Shown here: one piece after another, positions 44,305 to 55,923 of the stretch
How positions within the stretch are numbered: the stretch's first letter is position 1
Layout of the letters: each line of letters begins with the position of its first letter
Assembly: GCA_001931875.2 (NCBI GenBank)
Contig: MSJH02000808.1
Span: 264,997-328,996, forward strand
From: Byssochlamys sp. IMV 00236
Lineage: Eukaryota > Ascomycota > Eurotiomycetes > Eurotiales > Thermoascaceae
Direction of reading: 5' to 3'
DNA length: 64,000 nucleotides
The notes under the pieces: model-generated
Database searches by the model: none
What the model saw: the letters and a program-made list of their open reading frames with translations, nothing else
Told to the model about the DNA's origin: nothing
Program-made: the position numbers and the translations under genes

Positions 44305-44967
44305 ATTTGAGAAGCACAGTCGAACCGGGCTGGGAAGAATGGAAAAGAGAAGTAAACCTCCGTTGATGACGGTTAATGACGGACAGAAAAGGGGGCGAGG
44401 CAGCACAATTCTAAGTAAGATTCTCTAGTTACACCAAGTCGATAACCCCGCGTCGAGTGTTTGCTTTGTTTGCCCGCGGATTTGGTTCGCGCTTCACAGT
44501 ATCTAGGTGAGCAGTTACTGCGAAGCCGACGGTCTCTTGACGCTTCTCCATTTATTTTTCTAAAAGTGCTTCCGGGGCTCAATTGACTGTGGATAATTGA
44601 TATGGCTGGTATGTTCACTGACGCTCACCCCGTGACTGCTTTCTAAGTATTCTGCTGTCGCGTCCAACTGCATGGCTCCGGAGACACGCGTGGACTGCAT
44701 ATTAACGCAATCTAGATCCTGTTTCCTGCGAATAAGAAGCTCGCACCATATACAATTACGATCACTGACATATTGCTTATTTTTGAGCCTAGGATGTTGA
44801 CGAATTGTTCCAGCCTGGATTCCCCAATTGCTGAGTCCTAAGTTCGACAGTCGACAGCTCCGATTGACGACCAGTCCAGTCCGTCCGGTCATCAGAGAAA
44901 GAAAGTCCCACAGACCGATTCGCGTGTATCCTGGGTAAGAGAGCCAGTTTGGTTCTCAGAAACGATT
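44305..44967. other. bidirectional promoter region erg20 / APC8
   Basis: Head-to-head intergenic region of 663 bp. No RNA gene or ORF is supported. It presumably drives both the isoprenoid and cell-cycle genes. Confidence 0.45.
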
Positions 44968-47145
44968 ATGGCAGTCACCTTTACGGAGGATAACATCAGG
45001 GATCTACGGCATCGCCTGGAGGATGCGGCCATCAAGTGTTCGGAGCGCTGCTTGTATCAGTCAGCCAAATGGTAATATGTCACGGTTCTTGAGCGGCTGT
45101 GCAATATTGATGGCATATTTTAGGGCTGCTGAGATGCTAGATTCTCTATTACCCGTCGACGATTCCGAGACTGACCCCGATTCGCCCATGGACCTTGCGG
45201 AGCCTCCCACAGCTCCCAGTAACCCATTTCTTCGCAACCAAGATCCTCTAGAAGCTACACTCGAAGCTCAGGAAGCACATAAATACCTTCTCGCAAAGTC
45301 CTACTTTGACACTCGTGAATACGACCGCTGCGCGGCCGTCTTCCTCCCTCCGACGATACCTACTGTACCTCTCTCATCTGTCTCTCCAAACACGAAATCG
45401 CGAACGTCCCTGACACCGCAGAAAGGGAAGACAAAGGCGTCTCCGTTTGCTGGTCTGAAGGCAAATACCAACACCAGGAATCCGTATCCCCGCTTGAGTC
45501 AAAAGTCGCTGTTCCTCGCCTTGTACGCGAAATACCTCGCAGGAGAAAAGCGCAAAGATGAAGAGACGGAAATGGTACTAGGGCCCGCAGATGGCGGCAT
45601 GACTGTCAACCGTGAACTGCCAGAGCTCGCTAGGGGTCTGGAGGGGTGGTTTGCAGAAAGAAGGGAAGGGGGTTTGGAAGACCGTGGCCAAGGGTGGCTG
45701 GAATACCTATACGGCGTCATTTTATTGAAAGGCAAAAACGAAGAGGAGGCCAAAAAATGGTTGATCCGCAGTGTTCATCTATATCCTTTCCACTGGGGAG
45801 CCTGGCAGGAATTGAATGATTTGCTGTCCAAGACGGAAGATGTATGTTTCTTGGATACTTTCATGCCTATCTGGGTGCTAACTGTCCAACAGCTCAGGCA
45901 GGTAGCTGATCTGCTGCCGCAAAATATCATGACCCTCATATTTCACTGCTACTGCAGCCAAGAGCTGTATCAAGCAACGGAAGACACTCACCAGACATTA
46001 ACAGAACTCGAATCTATTTTCCCTAACAGCTCGTTTCTAAAGACTCAAAGAGCTCTCCTTTATTATCACTCTAAAGGTACGTCTGTTCGCTTACATTCAA
46101 ATTCCTACGCTTATTCGAAGCAGACTTCGAGGAAGCATCACACCTATTTTCCGACATTCTCATAGCAGAACCCCATCGTCTTGACAGTCTAGATCACTAT
46201 TCGAATATCCTTTACGTTATGGGAGCTCGACCACAGCTTGCTTTCATTGCTCAACTTGCAACCGCAACGGACAAGTTCCGTCCAGAGACATGCTGCGTTG
46301 TGGGCAACTACTATTCCCTTAAATCTGAACACGAGAAAGCGGTCATGTATTTCCGTCGTGCCCTAACCTTAGACCGCAACTTCTTGTCAGCGTGGACGCT
46401 TATGGGCCACGAATACATCGAAATGAAGAACACCCACGCCGCCATCGAGTCATACCGCCGCGCTGTGGATGTCAATCGCAAGGACTACCGCGCTTGGTAT
46501 GGTCTGGGCCAGGCATATGAAGTCCTGGATATGTCTTTCTACGCTCTCTTCTACTACCAACGCGCTGCAGCTCTCCGACCATACGATCCTAAGATGTGGC
46601 AGGCGGTGGGATCATGCTACGCCAAGATGGGCCGTGTCGAGCAGAGCATAAAAGCACTTAAACGCGCTCTCGTCGCCGGCTCGTACTATGAACCAGGTGA
46701 CTCACAAGGCGGGCCGGGTCGAAAGATCCTGGATCCAGAAACCCTCTATCAGATCGCAACCCTCTACGAACGCCTAGAGGACGAGGAAGAAGCTGCTGCA
46801 TACATGGAGCTCACGCTGCAGCAAGAGAGCGGTGAAGTCATCCGTCAGGATGCTGATGACGACTCCGACGCGGAAACTGAATCGGGAGATGAAACTGGGC
46901 GCAGCCGTCGCCGTCGCGGAAAGCTCTACGACGACGAAGACGAGGAAAATGAAGCTGTTGGTGGCACTGGCGTTACGGCTACGACTTCCAAAGCTCGACT
47001 GTGGCTCGCGCGCTGGGCACTCAGACACGGCGACCTCGACCGCGCCGATCAGTTGGCCGGAGAATTATGTCAGGACGGAGTAGAGGTCGAGGAAGCAAAA
47101 GCCTTAATGAGAGATGTCAGAGCAAGGCGTGAAGGAGGGGGTTAA
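44968..47145 (+). CDS. cdc23: anaphase-promoting complex subunit 8 (Cdc23), TPR protein
   Basis: Four exons (44968-45071, 45124-45841, 45893-46076, 46121-47145) sum to 676 aa. The product is a scaffold subunit of the APC/C ubiquitin ligase that triggers anaphase and mitotic exit. The N-terminal part is the Apc8/Cdc23 dimerisation region ([27 protein letters not shown]). From residue ~250 to 530 lie tandem TPRs, well seen in the runs [23 protein letters not shown] and [23 protein letters not shown]. The very acidic stretch near residue 570-610 ([21 protein letters not shown]) is a species-type insertion. The C-terminus has one further TPR-like helix pair. Each junction completes a codon of a conserved residue (for example KW|AAEML, HSK|ADFEEA). 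The nucleus is the expected site of action. Confidence 0.95.
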
Positions 47146-47547
47146 GGACAGAATGCACTGGCACTACTTTCATTGTATGATATCCTGGGCATATGGTCAA
47201 GGGCGTTTTACTCGCTAGGGTTTCAATAAGCGGTTCAAATAGGATATTCTCAGATGTGCTAAGACCTTTCCAACGGTGTAAAATGTATACACCACATCAT
47301 TCGCTCATATGCTGAACGGTCCTCTTACTTTTAAGAAAAGTAGAAGCTCTGGAGAAAGCATGGCGCATTTTGTATGCAAATACAAAGTTCAGGAACCAAT
47401 TGAAGAACCAAATCTGGAAGAGTTTGGTAATGGGTATAAAAAGCGATAAAAGGGTACGTAGATAAAGGCACAATAGAGGGGTATATGGATGCTTTCTGGT
47501 GGAAAAGCAATGATGGACACTGCTGGACGACTTTGCAATTTAAGGTC
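47146..47547. other. intergenic between convergent APC8 and DNA ligase genes
   Basis: Shared 3' region, 402 bp. Nothing further is supported. Confidence 0.4.
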
Positions 47548-50500
47548 TCAGACAGAGGCCTTGGTGTCCACATAGAGGTCACCATTTACATGGACCAGAG
47601 GCTCAATGGAGAGGAACTCCCCAAGACCTTGTAGCATAGTGCAATCCCACGCCATGTGGATAGTGCTAACCTTGTTATCGCCTCCGGGAGCCATGCCTGT
47701 TTGCCCGGCCAATGAGTATCTCGGTTCCGCCGGGCCCTGTGCTTCAACCTGGAGTCTATCTACATTCCCTGGGCTGAGACTGTGGTCCCATGTGATGCAT
47801 GAATAGAAGTGATCCATAGCTATTTGCTTCCATGTCTGTCTAAGACAAAATCTGCTGGATTCGATGTCTGTCCTGTCTTTCAGAAGTCGCCAATCTAGCA
47901 CAAAGAGATGACCTTTGGAAGGTACCTCCTGCTGGGTGGTCGATATGCGGGTCGCAAGCTCGGTGCTTATAGTCGATATCTCATCAAGAAGCCTTTTCCG
48001 GTGGTTGATGTCGACAAAAACGACCCCTAGCGCAATATTCGCAGAAGCTGCAGCAGGGTTCGATCTGGTCAAAGCTTGTCGGGTCTTCGTATTGACTAGT
48101 TCGTCAATGAAGTAGCACGCATCGGAGGTGACTCGGCATTCTCGGCATTCTCGTGTTTCTGGTATATGGTTCCTCCCATCTAAGTTTGAAGAGAGGGATC
48201 GACCAATATAAATAGGAATCGTAGTGAGCGGTGATCTGAGGCAAATCTGGACGGGAATCGCTTTATCAGGATTCTGTGGGACACTGACTGTTCCTGTTTC
48301 CTGTACGACAGTGGATCTATTCCGTTCGATTACTTCCGTCTTGTCAGGAAGTTGATGTGAAGTAGCCCGCTGTGAAACTGAATTCTCATCCTGAACCGAT
48401 GCCATCATGATTGAACCACGGCTCCCTAAATCTGCACTGTCCTTCCGTGGCTGTATGTTATCAAGGGAAGTCAAAGCGCAACTTGATAGAGGAGTTGTCT
48501 GCTGGGCCTGTAGAGAGACTTGACTATTGTCTGTGAAAATGACGATATCCTGTTCGGAGGCATGAGATATTTTTTGGTTCTTCCGCTGATGACCCTCTTC
48601 AGAAATATCTTGGAAAGCACTGGAAAGACGGCGCTTTATAACAGGCCGCGCGCGTGAGCGCTCCCATGTTGTTTGTATCTCTTGACACAGAGGACTGGTG
48701 CCTGGGCTGTGTGTAACTAATGAATGGCGGGGGACGCTTGGACTAGTGCTCAATACCTGCCTGGAAGACGGTGAGACGGAAGATGGTGAGATAGAAGCCG
48801 CGGAAGGCGTTGAGCAGCGTGACACAGTCGTATCCTGAGACCTGTCAACTATGTACTCTGACCTGTTATCTTTATGCTCCACCCGTTTCCTCCAGCTGAC
48901 CGTCTCCTGCAATAGCTCATCAGTTGGGACAGAGCGGGCCTTTTCTGCCAGCTCCTGTAGCTCTGCAAAAGAAACCGTCTCCTCAAAGGCCCTATCAACG
49001 TGGATCTTTAGGACCCGTGGAAAGCGAAGCGTGAAATATGAAGCATTCGAGGGCTTGTCAAACCCGCTTCCCAGCAATTCCACTACAAACGGGACCTTAA
49101 AGGCGGCATCCATGTCGGGCAGGTCTGTACGGCCTTTTTGCACAATGAATGCAGAATTCGAGTCCGGCTCGCAAGCACGAAATCGGCCTATAGAATTCAG
49201 AAGATGCATAAACTTTTGACTCAAGGAGTGATGATCGATAACATCAATGATCCTGAACTTAGGGAGTGCGTTAAATTGAGAGACGGCATTCTTATTTTCA
49301 AGACATCCGACATGGAAATGAGTCCATAGTAAAGCTTGAGTGCCCTTCAGAGCACTAGCATCTCGGGAATTGTAACCTCCACCGATAAGCACAAGATCAA
49401 CGGTGTCACCAAGTCCTGGTATATAGTCTTTCTTGAGTTTAATCCATCGTCCAAATGTCTGGTCCATCTCTGTTGAAAGGATCGGAAAGTAGGGCTCGTC
49501 GCAACATTTGAGCACAAAACCCTCCCATCGCTGCGCTATTCCTCTAGCGAAGGTCCTTTCAAGGCGGCTTTTGCTGTCGCTGCGAGAGAAGTCTATGACT
49601 TCCTGCTCTGCAATTCCGGCCCGGCCTGGTATCGGTGCAATGATTTTCTTAAGAAGAAGTCTCCGTTCCCGATGGGGCCACGCTAGACAGATATTATCGT
49701 CATATAATAGGACATCATAAAACATGATCATTAAGTGTTCATAAGGTCGTGGCCTAAATCGGTTAGTCATGGCTCAAATGTCTTGTAGCGAAGCACGACT
49801 TACTGTGAATCGCTATCCGTTCCAATAAACGTTCCAGAACGTGTTATATATTTTCTTAGTTTATGAAACTCCAATATTTTTTCTTCCCTGTCACTCCAGA
49901 CAAGTAATTCGCCTTCTAGAATGCATCGCCGCGAGAAAGTGCAATCGCGCTGTCCCATCCGCAAACATTGCTTGATCACGTTATGAATACCAATTCGGTC
50001 AATCGTCGAGTCCTTGCCACTCTTAGAAAATATTTGTATGCAGTCTGGCTGCTGGGAAAGATCAACATGGATTTGGCAATACTCTCCATCGTATTTTCGC
50101 TCGACGCTCATTCTTCGTCGGCCGACCATCTGGCAACAGTGTTTGATGCTTCTTGCTTTATAAAAGTCAGGCCGGCCAACCTTGATCCCGATCCGTGGAA
50201 TTAGATACTGGATTGCGTTTTCACACAGTAACCTAGCGACTCCAGGTTCTGGGCATGGCTGGAAGCAATTGAGTGGACTGGTGCTTAGCATACCCGCAGC
50301 GGCTTCGAACGAATCCTGTAGGAGAAGGAGGTGAGGCAGGAGGAAATGGATCTTATGCAGGATGAATTTTCCAGGTAACATGACCGGACAATAAGACTTA
50401 AGTATCAGGCGAGTAAGCCATTTTGCATCCCTACTGCTCACTCTCCGATAGAGGGGCCCAAGTGTGTCCTCAACGTCGACTGCTGTGTGCTGTCTGCGTA

Positions 50501-50954
50501 GTCGGGGCCCAGAAAACCGACATCTGGAGGCAAGCTTGTCCATAGCAGCATCGATTTCTTCCAGTGTGAGTTCCCGGCCATTTGGGACATAATTTTCAGC
50601 TTGCCGCATCACGTTCTCAACACATTGGCCGAGGTCACTGCCTCCGCTGGCTCTCCAGCTGTCGAGCTCTTCTTTTCTCGAGACACCTAATAGAAGGCAT
50701 CGAGCAATGACTCTGGCCAGCGAGGCATCTTGGAGCCAGTAGACTCTGTCCGTTCGTTTCTCTGGAAAGAAACAGGAAAGGAGGGCCAAAAGATCCGTGT
50801 CCTTCTCAGCGATCTGTCTACGGTGAAGCTTGAACCAGGAATTTATAGTCGAAATATCGGGGTCTCTGCTTCGCGCTGCAGTGGACGCCTTCACTATCCT
50901 GTTAGCTTCGAGGTCGGAGAGTAAGTCGCACAAGAAAGAGAATTTGAATCCCAT
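47548..50954 (-). CDS. ATP-dependent DNA ligase, ligase IV-like, fungal-specific
   Basis: Two exons (50954-49804, 49753-47548) give 1118 aa in frame. The adenylation motif is KYDGEY with the acceptor lysine at about residue 287. Upstream, residues 1-270 form an all-helical N-terminal domain of ligase I/IV type. Downstream motifs include ILEGELLVW (motif III), WEGFVLK (motif IV) and WIKLKKDY (motif V/VI region), followed by an OB-fold. After about residue 680 comes a long Ser/Thr/Pro-rich tail, then a C-terminal ~150-aa part with a repeated-looking helical pattern (DACYFIDEL, LFVLDWRLLK) that could be a divergent BRCT-like module. True Lig4 has two clear BRCT domains, which I cannot confirm here. 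It probably seals DNA breaks in the nucleus. The upstream ATG at 51056 is in frame, but 50954 fits the helical start (MGFKFSFLCDLL). Confidence 0.85.
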
Positions 50955-51518
50955 TCCATGCTCTCGGCACGGCCAATGTATGCTCTGCGGCTGTTCTAGC
51001 TGCGTGACCTGACGAATACAATATGTTGATTCAAATGAGGTGCACACAACACCCAAGGCTGGAACAAGATATATACATAGACACTAAGAGAACTTAGGAA
51101 GGCCTTAGACACTTGATATTTTCTGTTAACAGTGAGGGTTTCCAGGAGAATGGTGCGGGACACGGCAGACGCGAGACTTTATTAGGGCCAGACGGAGACG
51201 CGTCCATGGAACGCCTGGTCACGTGCGCTGATTTACACTTATATAGCGGTAATATCAATATCCACGCCGGTCTAGATCATTTTTGTAGCTGTCTAATTTC
51301 GGGATAGCAGCATTTCTGCATTCATGTAAGTAGATAGAATACATTACTGAAAAGGCGACTGCGTTGGTCGCAATCGTAACATGCTTTCAGTGCGCAGCAT
51401 GACAAGCGCCACCTTGTCCAAAGACCATGATCGCCAAACTCCGTCCCAGTGCCTAAGATCCATATCCGCCAACAGTAAACACAGCTTACACGGTTGAAAG
51501 CTGAGAGGGAGTCGTCTC
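50955..51518. other. intergenic, ligase promoter side / SF3a60 3' region
   Basis: 564 bp; the in-frame extension of the ligase to 51056 lacks conserved features. A minus-strand frame continuing beyond the SF3a60 stop to 51322 exists only because the last intron is read through. No gene is supported. Confidence 0.4.
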
Positions 51519-53151
51519 TCAAAGAATACCTTGCTTTTGGAGACTGCAATCTCGTTAGCATGTCACGTGGTAAAAGATATAAGGCAAGAAAGAGGATAAC
51601 ATACTCAAGATAGATTCTTTCAGGCATGACATTGCCTTCAGCATCTTCCATTTGTACCACATTCTCACGGGAGTCTCTTTCTTTCTTTCGATTCTGTTCT
51701 AGCTTCTCCCACAACTGAATAGCATCTTCGATCCTAGTAATCTCGCGGAAAAGATTGGTCTGCGATGTGATTCCAAGACATTTGAGCCCATAGATGTGTC
51801 GAGCTTCTGAGAAATGCTTGTCGAAGGCACGACGACCCATGTATACGAAATTTCCACAAATCTCGCAGGGAAACTCGACCCCAAGACCATGGAGCTTATA
51901 GAGCCAGTAAGGAATGGGTTTGCCATCCCAAGCCAGCGGTAACTTCAGGGGGTTATAAATCTTCTCGTCACCTTCCTCGTCTGACTCGTCTTCTCGACGC
52001 CCAGTCTGCTCCGACTCTGCGAACAAAGCTTCGAGTTCCATCTGGCGCTCACGCTCGGTCATACCTTGCTTCCGCTCCACATTGACTCGTGTCGCTTGTC
52101 GCTCCGAGTCGAGAGCCTGGGCCAAGGACCGGATACGGTGCTCACGCTCCGCAATTGCCCTCTCTTTCAATCTCTGCGCGGCAGAGTTTACAACACCACT
52201 AGAGACAACCTTTGCGTCGCCGGGTCCTTGAGACTTTCGAGCCTCCGCTGCTCGAATGTGTTTCTTGCCAGTGAGGTGATTTCTGTAGACGTTCTCGTTC
52301 TTAAACTCCTTTTCGCAATCTGCGCACCATATTCCTTCTCCAGTGCCTTCAGTCTTCGGTCCCTGGGCGCCATCCGCTGGCTTCTCTTCGCCCCAACCAG
52401 GAATCTCGTTGGCATTCCATTGCTTGTCAAACTCCTCATCGAAGCTGGCAAAAAGCTTGTCGAGGTCCTGAAGGGGGCGCACTCGCTTAATAAAGCTCTC
52501 CAAGTAACTTGCCAGGCCGCCCACGTACTTAAAGTACCTATCTGACACTTTGTTGCTTCGTTTGACGGGGAGCTTGGGCGGAGTAAAAGCATCGAACACG
52601 TCGAGGTATTGTATATAGGTAAGACGCTTAACACCCGGCAAATTTAGGTATTCCTCGTGATTTTCAGTCAGATCCAAAAACTGTCCAAAGGCTTCTTCTC
52701 CAGTGAACATGTTCTCAACCCCAGACCCGAACCCATTTTCTTCTCCTGGTTGCCGCCTCTTGTAAGCCCGTTCCAAATTTTCCACTGGCTCGTTCGGGTA
52801 TCGTCTATGGAAGTCCTTGATCTCGTCCAGACGCTTGTAGAACTCTTCGAATGGATCACCCGTTGAGATAGCCTGTATCTCTTTCTCTCTCAGTCCTTCT
52901 GCATCTTTGTAGATATCAAGGAGTCTCTGTGATTGCTCCTCAATGCGCGTTAAAAAGCCGGCGATTTCGTGGTCGCGATTCAAGCGTTCCCGAATCTGTT
53001 GCCCAGAAACTGTTAGCAAATTTGAATGTTATGTTGAGGCTGATGTTAAGCAACAACGTACGTTTCGCGGTTCTTCAGAAACTCGATCGCTGATCCCCTG
53101 CTCCAGCCTCTCCAAATCCTCGTGGATAAACCTCTGATCTTCCAGTAACAT
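51519..53151 (-). CDS. sf3a3: splicing factor 3a subunit 3 (SF3a60 / Prp9)
   Basis: Three exons (53151-53062, 52995-51605, 51543-51519) encode 501 aa, the normal length. The protein is part of the SF3a complex of U2 snRNP, needed for pre-spliceosome formation, and is nuclear. The N-terminus (MLLEDQRFIHEDLERLEQ) is the conserved SF3a60 start. A SAP-like/helical region leads to a U1-type C2H2 zinc finger, WCADCEKEFKNENVYRNHLTGKKH (about 245-270). Near the C-terminus is the second zinc motif, CEICGNFVYMGRRAFDKHF...H. The last exon is only 25 nt (completing DLQKQGIL) after a 61-nt intron. A simple reading of the exon-2 frame misses it and would add an unrelated tail. It lies head-to-head with fal1, another RNA-processing gene, across 256 bp. 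Confidence 0.95.
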
Positions 53152-53407
53152 GATGAGCAACAGGCCAGTTGAGATCTTGCTGCGCAACTGGATTGTTCGT
53201 GCTTAGAGATCGCAAGTAGCCACTTACCGGGCGACCTGCACGACAGCTTTTCCGAGAAAGCTTCTCACGTGACGATAGCGGGTGGCGCTCGGACCAGACA
53301 AAAAGTCGTCGCGAGGAGTTCTGGAGAAGTGAACAGCTCACTTGATACCATTATCTCATTGACAGATCTTTTCTCCTCCTCTTTACCGTTACTTAAGCAC
53401 TTTCAAG
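53152..53407. promoter_or_regulatory. 256-bp bidirectional promoter, SF3a60 / Fal1
   Basis: Head-to-head start codons of two RNA-processing genes lie only 256 bp apart. The region must hold both promoters. A CT-rich tract (about 53366-53386) precedes the fal1 start, a usual fungal start-site element. Confidence 0.55.
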
Positions 53408-54775
53408 ATGGCGGACGGTATTGATCGCAAGGCTGATGGTAAGCTACGGGTGGTCGTGCCCATTTGCAGTTCAAGGCTGACATTTGGTATAGATAGGATG
53501 GAGTTCACGACCTCCAAGGAGGTCACGGTTGCTCCGACCTTCGAGGACATGCACTTGAAGGAGAACCTACTACGCGGTATCTATGCGTATGGTTATGAAT
53601 CGCCATCCGCTGTCCAGTCTCGCGCAATCGTTCAGATTTGCAAGGGTCGCGATACTATCGCGCAAGCACAGTCTGGTACCGGTAAAACGGCGACTTTCTC
53701 AATTAGTATCCTGCAAGTCATTGACACCGTTGTCCGTGAGACTCAAGGTAAGAGATATCTTGCGACTCTGCATGTATAGTGTATACTTATCGAAACTGTA
53801 GCTCTCGTCCTATCTCCTACCCGCGAACTTGCTACCCAGATTCAGTCCGTCGTGATGGCTTTGGGAGACTACATGAACGTCCAATGCCACGCCTGTATCG
53901 GTGGAACTAACGTCGGTGAGGATATTCGAAAGCTTGAATATGGACAACATGTCGTCTCTGGAACCCCCGGAAGAGTTGCAGATATGATCCGTCGCCGCCA
54001 CCTGCGCACTCGCAACATCAAGATGCTTGTTCTCGATGAGGCAGACGAACTCTTGAACCGTGGTTTCCGTGAGCAGATCTATGATGTGTACCGTTACCTG
54101 CCTCCTGCAACTCAGGTTGTCGTTGTCTCTGCCACTCTACCTTACGACGTCCTTGATATGACGACCAAGTTCATGACGGATCCAGTGCGCATTCTGGTCA
54201 AGCGTGATGAGTTGACACTCGAGGGTCTCAAGCAGTATTTCATTGCTGTCGAGAAGGAGGAGTGGAAGTTTGATACTCTTTGTGATCTCTACGACACTTT
54301 GACCATCACTCAAGCTGTTATTTTCTGCAACACTCGCCGCAAGGTCGACTGGCTTACCGACAAGATGCGGGAGGCAAACTTCACCGTCTCTAGCATGCAC
54401 GGAGAGATGCCGCAGAAGGAACGTGACAGTATTATGCAGGACTTCAGACAGGGCAACTCTCGAGTGCTCATTTCGACCGACGTCTGGGCCCGTGGTATCG
54501 ACGTGCAACAGGTGTCGCTTGTCATCAACTACGACCTACCCAGCAACCGTGAGAACTACATCCACAGAATTGGTCGAAGTGGTCGATTCGGCCGGAAGGG
54601 TGTTGCCATCAACTTCGTCACTAGCGAGGATGTCAGAATTCTCCGAGACATCGAGTTGTACTACTCTACTCAGATTGATGAGATGCCTATGAATGGTCAG
54701 TCATCCTCATTAAACGTGCAGCTACCCCGTACATTCTTAACTAACATATCCATAGTCGCGGATCTGCTGTCTTAA
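53408..54775 (+). CDS. fal1: ATP-dependent RNA helicase Fal1 (eIF4A3-type DEAD-box)
   Basis: Four exons (53408-53438, 53493-53747, 53802-54695, 54756-54775) encode 399 aa, exactly the normal size. Family roles are 18S rRNA maturation in yeast and exon-junction-complex core in other eukaryotes. Helicase motifs are all visible: F..M.L...[17 protein letters not shown] (Q motif), AQSGTGKT (I), PTRELA (Ia), DEAD (II), SAT (III), ARGID (V) and HRIGRSGR (VI). The N-terminus is only about 30 residues before the Q motif, as in eIF4A3 and Fal1 rather than eIF4A translation factors; I rank Fal1/eIF4A3 first. The last exon adds only VADLLS and a stop, the family ending. The first exon has 31 nt. Confidence 0.95.
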
Positions 54776-55923
54776 TGGATGACTCTTATTTCACGGAGTG
54801 TTCTTTCTCCTCACCTGTTACAATATCTTTTCTTAGTCTCCCGTGTCGAAAGCGGAATCCTCCTGGGCAACTAGCATCAAGCGGGCAATGGATAAAACCC
54901 ATCTTAGGGCCAGAGGTGGTTACATTGCGTTTTCTGGCTGCATCATAGCATAGCCAGAAACAATAAACAACAGGGAAGGCCGGTACAAGCGTGGAGGAAA
55001 TGGGAAAAATACCAAATTGGTGAGTCTCCCCGTTCCTATCATCACAACTCATTCCAAATCGAAACCAGCAAAGCTAATATCCACCTTTTCGCTTTCTTGC
55101 CGCAACAGCTATAGCTTTCAATATCCATCAAACAGCAAAACCGAACGGCCTTTCGGCCTTTTCTTCAAATTATCTAGTGGAATATTGTCAATGTTCACTT
55201 TCCAAATATCGGCATGAAATATGGACATCAGTCGTCCACTTGGCGTGTTTCTGAGAGCCTAATAAGAGCTCCATTATGAGTTACCGTATGAATGAGAGAA
55301 ATGATATATTGAGACTTTTGTTTTATTTTCATCCTGTTCGGCGTGGAAGATAACTGAAGTGGTAATGAATCATGCAGACTTCTTCTCGCCGTGATACCAT
55401 TTCCAGTTAATATCGTACGTATGCCTGAAAGACGATGCATTACTCGATTTTATCTTCGATGAAAGACCGGAGGTTAAAAGAAAAAGACATACGAACAGAC
55501 ATAATTGCTGGTAAATATTCAGAGTAAATGGAGTAAGGGAAAAGCAAGACACAGGACCGCACTCCGCCACCGTAAGTTAGCCTCGCAACCAGTTTCACCA
55601 TGACCCGATGATGAACAATTCGCATAACAAACAACATGAAAAATGGTGAGACTCGTTCAATGACCAGTGATGCAAGGACCTAGACATGGGTGTGATATGT
55701 TTGTGTGCCAAAATGAGAGAGGGTCCACTCCGCTGTCTTTCTCAAAAATGCGCATGAACATTGCAAGGGGCCAAGTCACAGATGAGGAAAATATGTCTAA
55801 AATGCAGAAGAGACCCGATGTTTTCAGGGAAAAAGAAGAAATCTTGGGTATGATTCTCTCCGGATGATGCAAGACGGCAGAACGAAGCTACATGGAATGA
55901 CTTGATTATGAGGGCTTTCCGGG
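54776..55923. other. intergenic between convergent Fal1 and WD40 genes
   Basis: 1.15 kb with no supportable gene. Small frames on both strands lack features. It should hold both 3' UTRs; the length is larger than usual for a convergent gene pair here. Confidence 0.4.

Noticed and set aside
51322..51518. C-terminal extension of SF3a60 in the exon-2 frame
   Set aside because: It exists only by reading through the last intron; splicing to the 25-nt exon gives the conserved ending.
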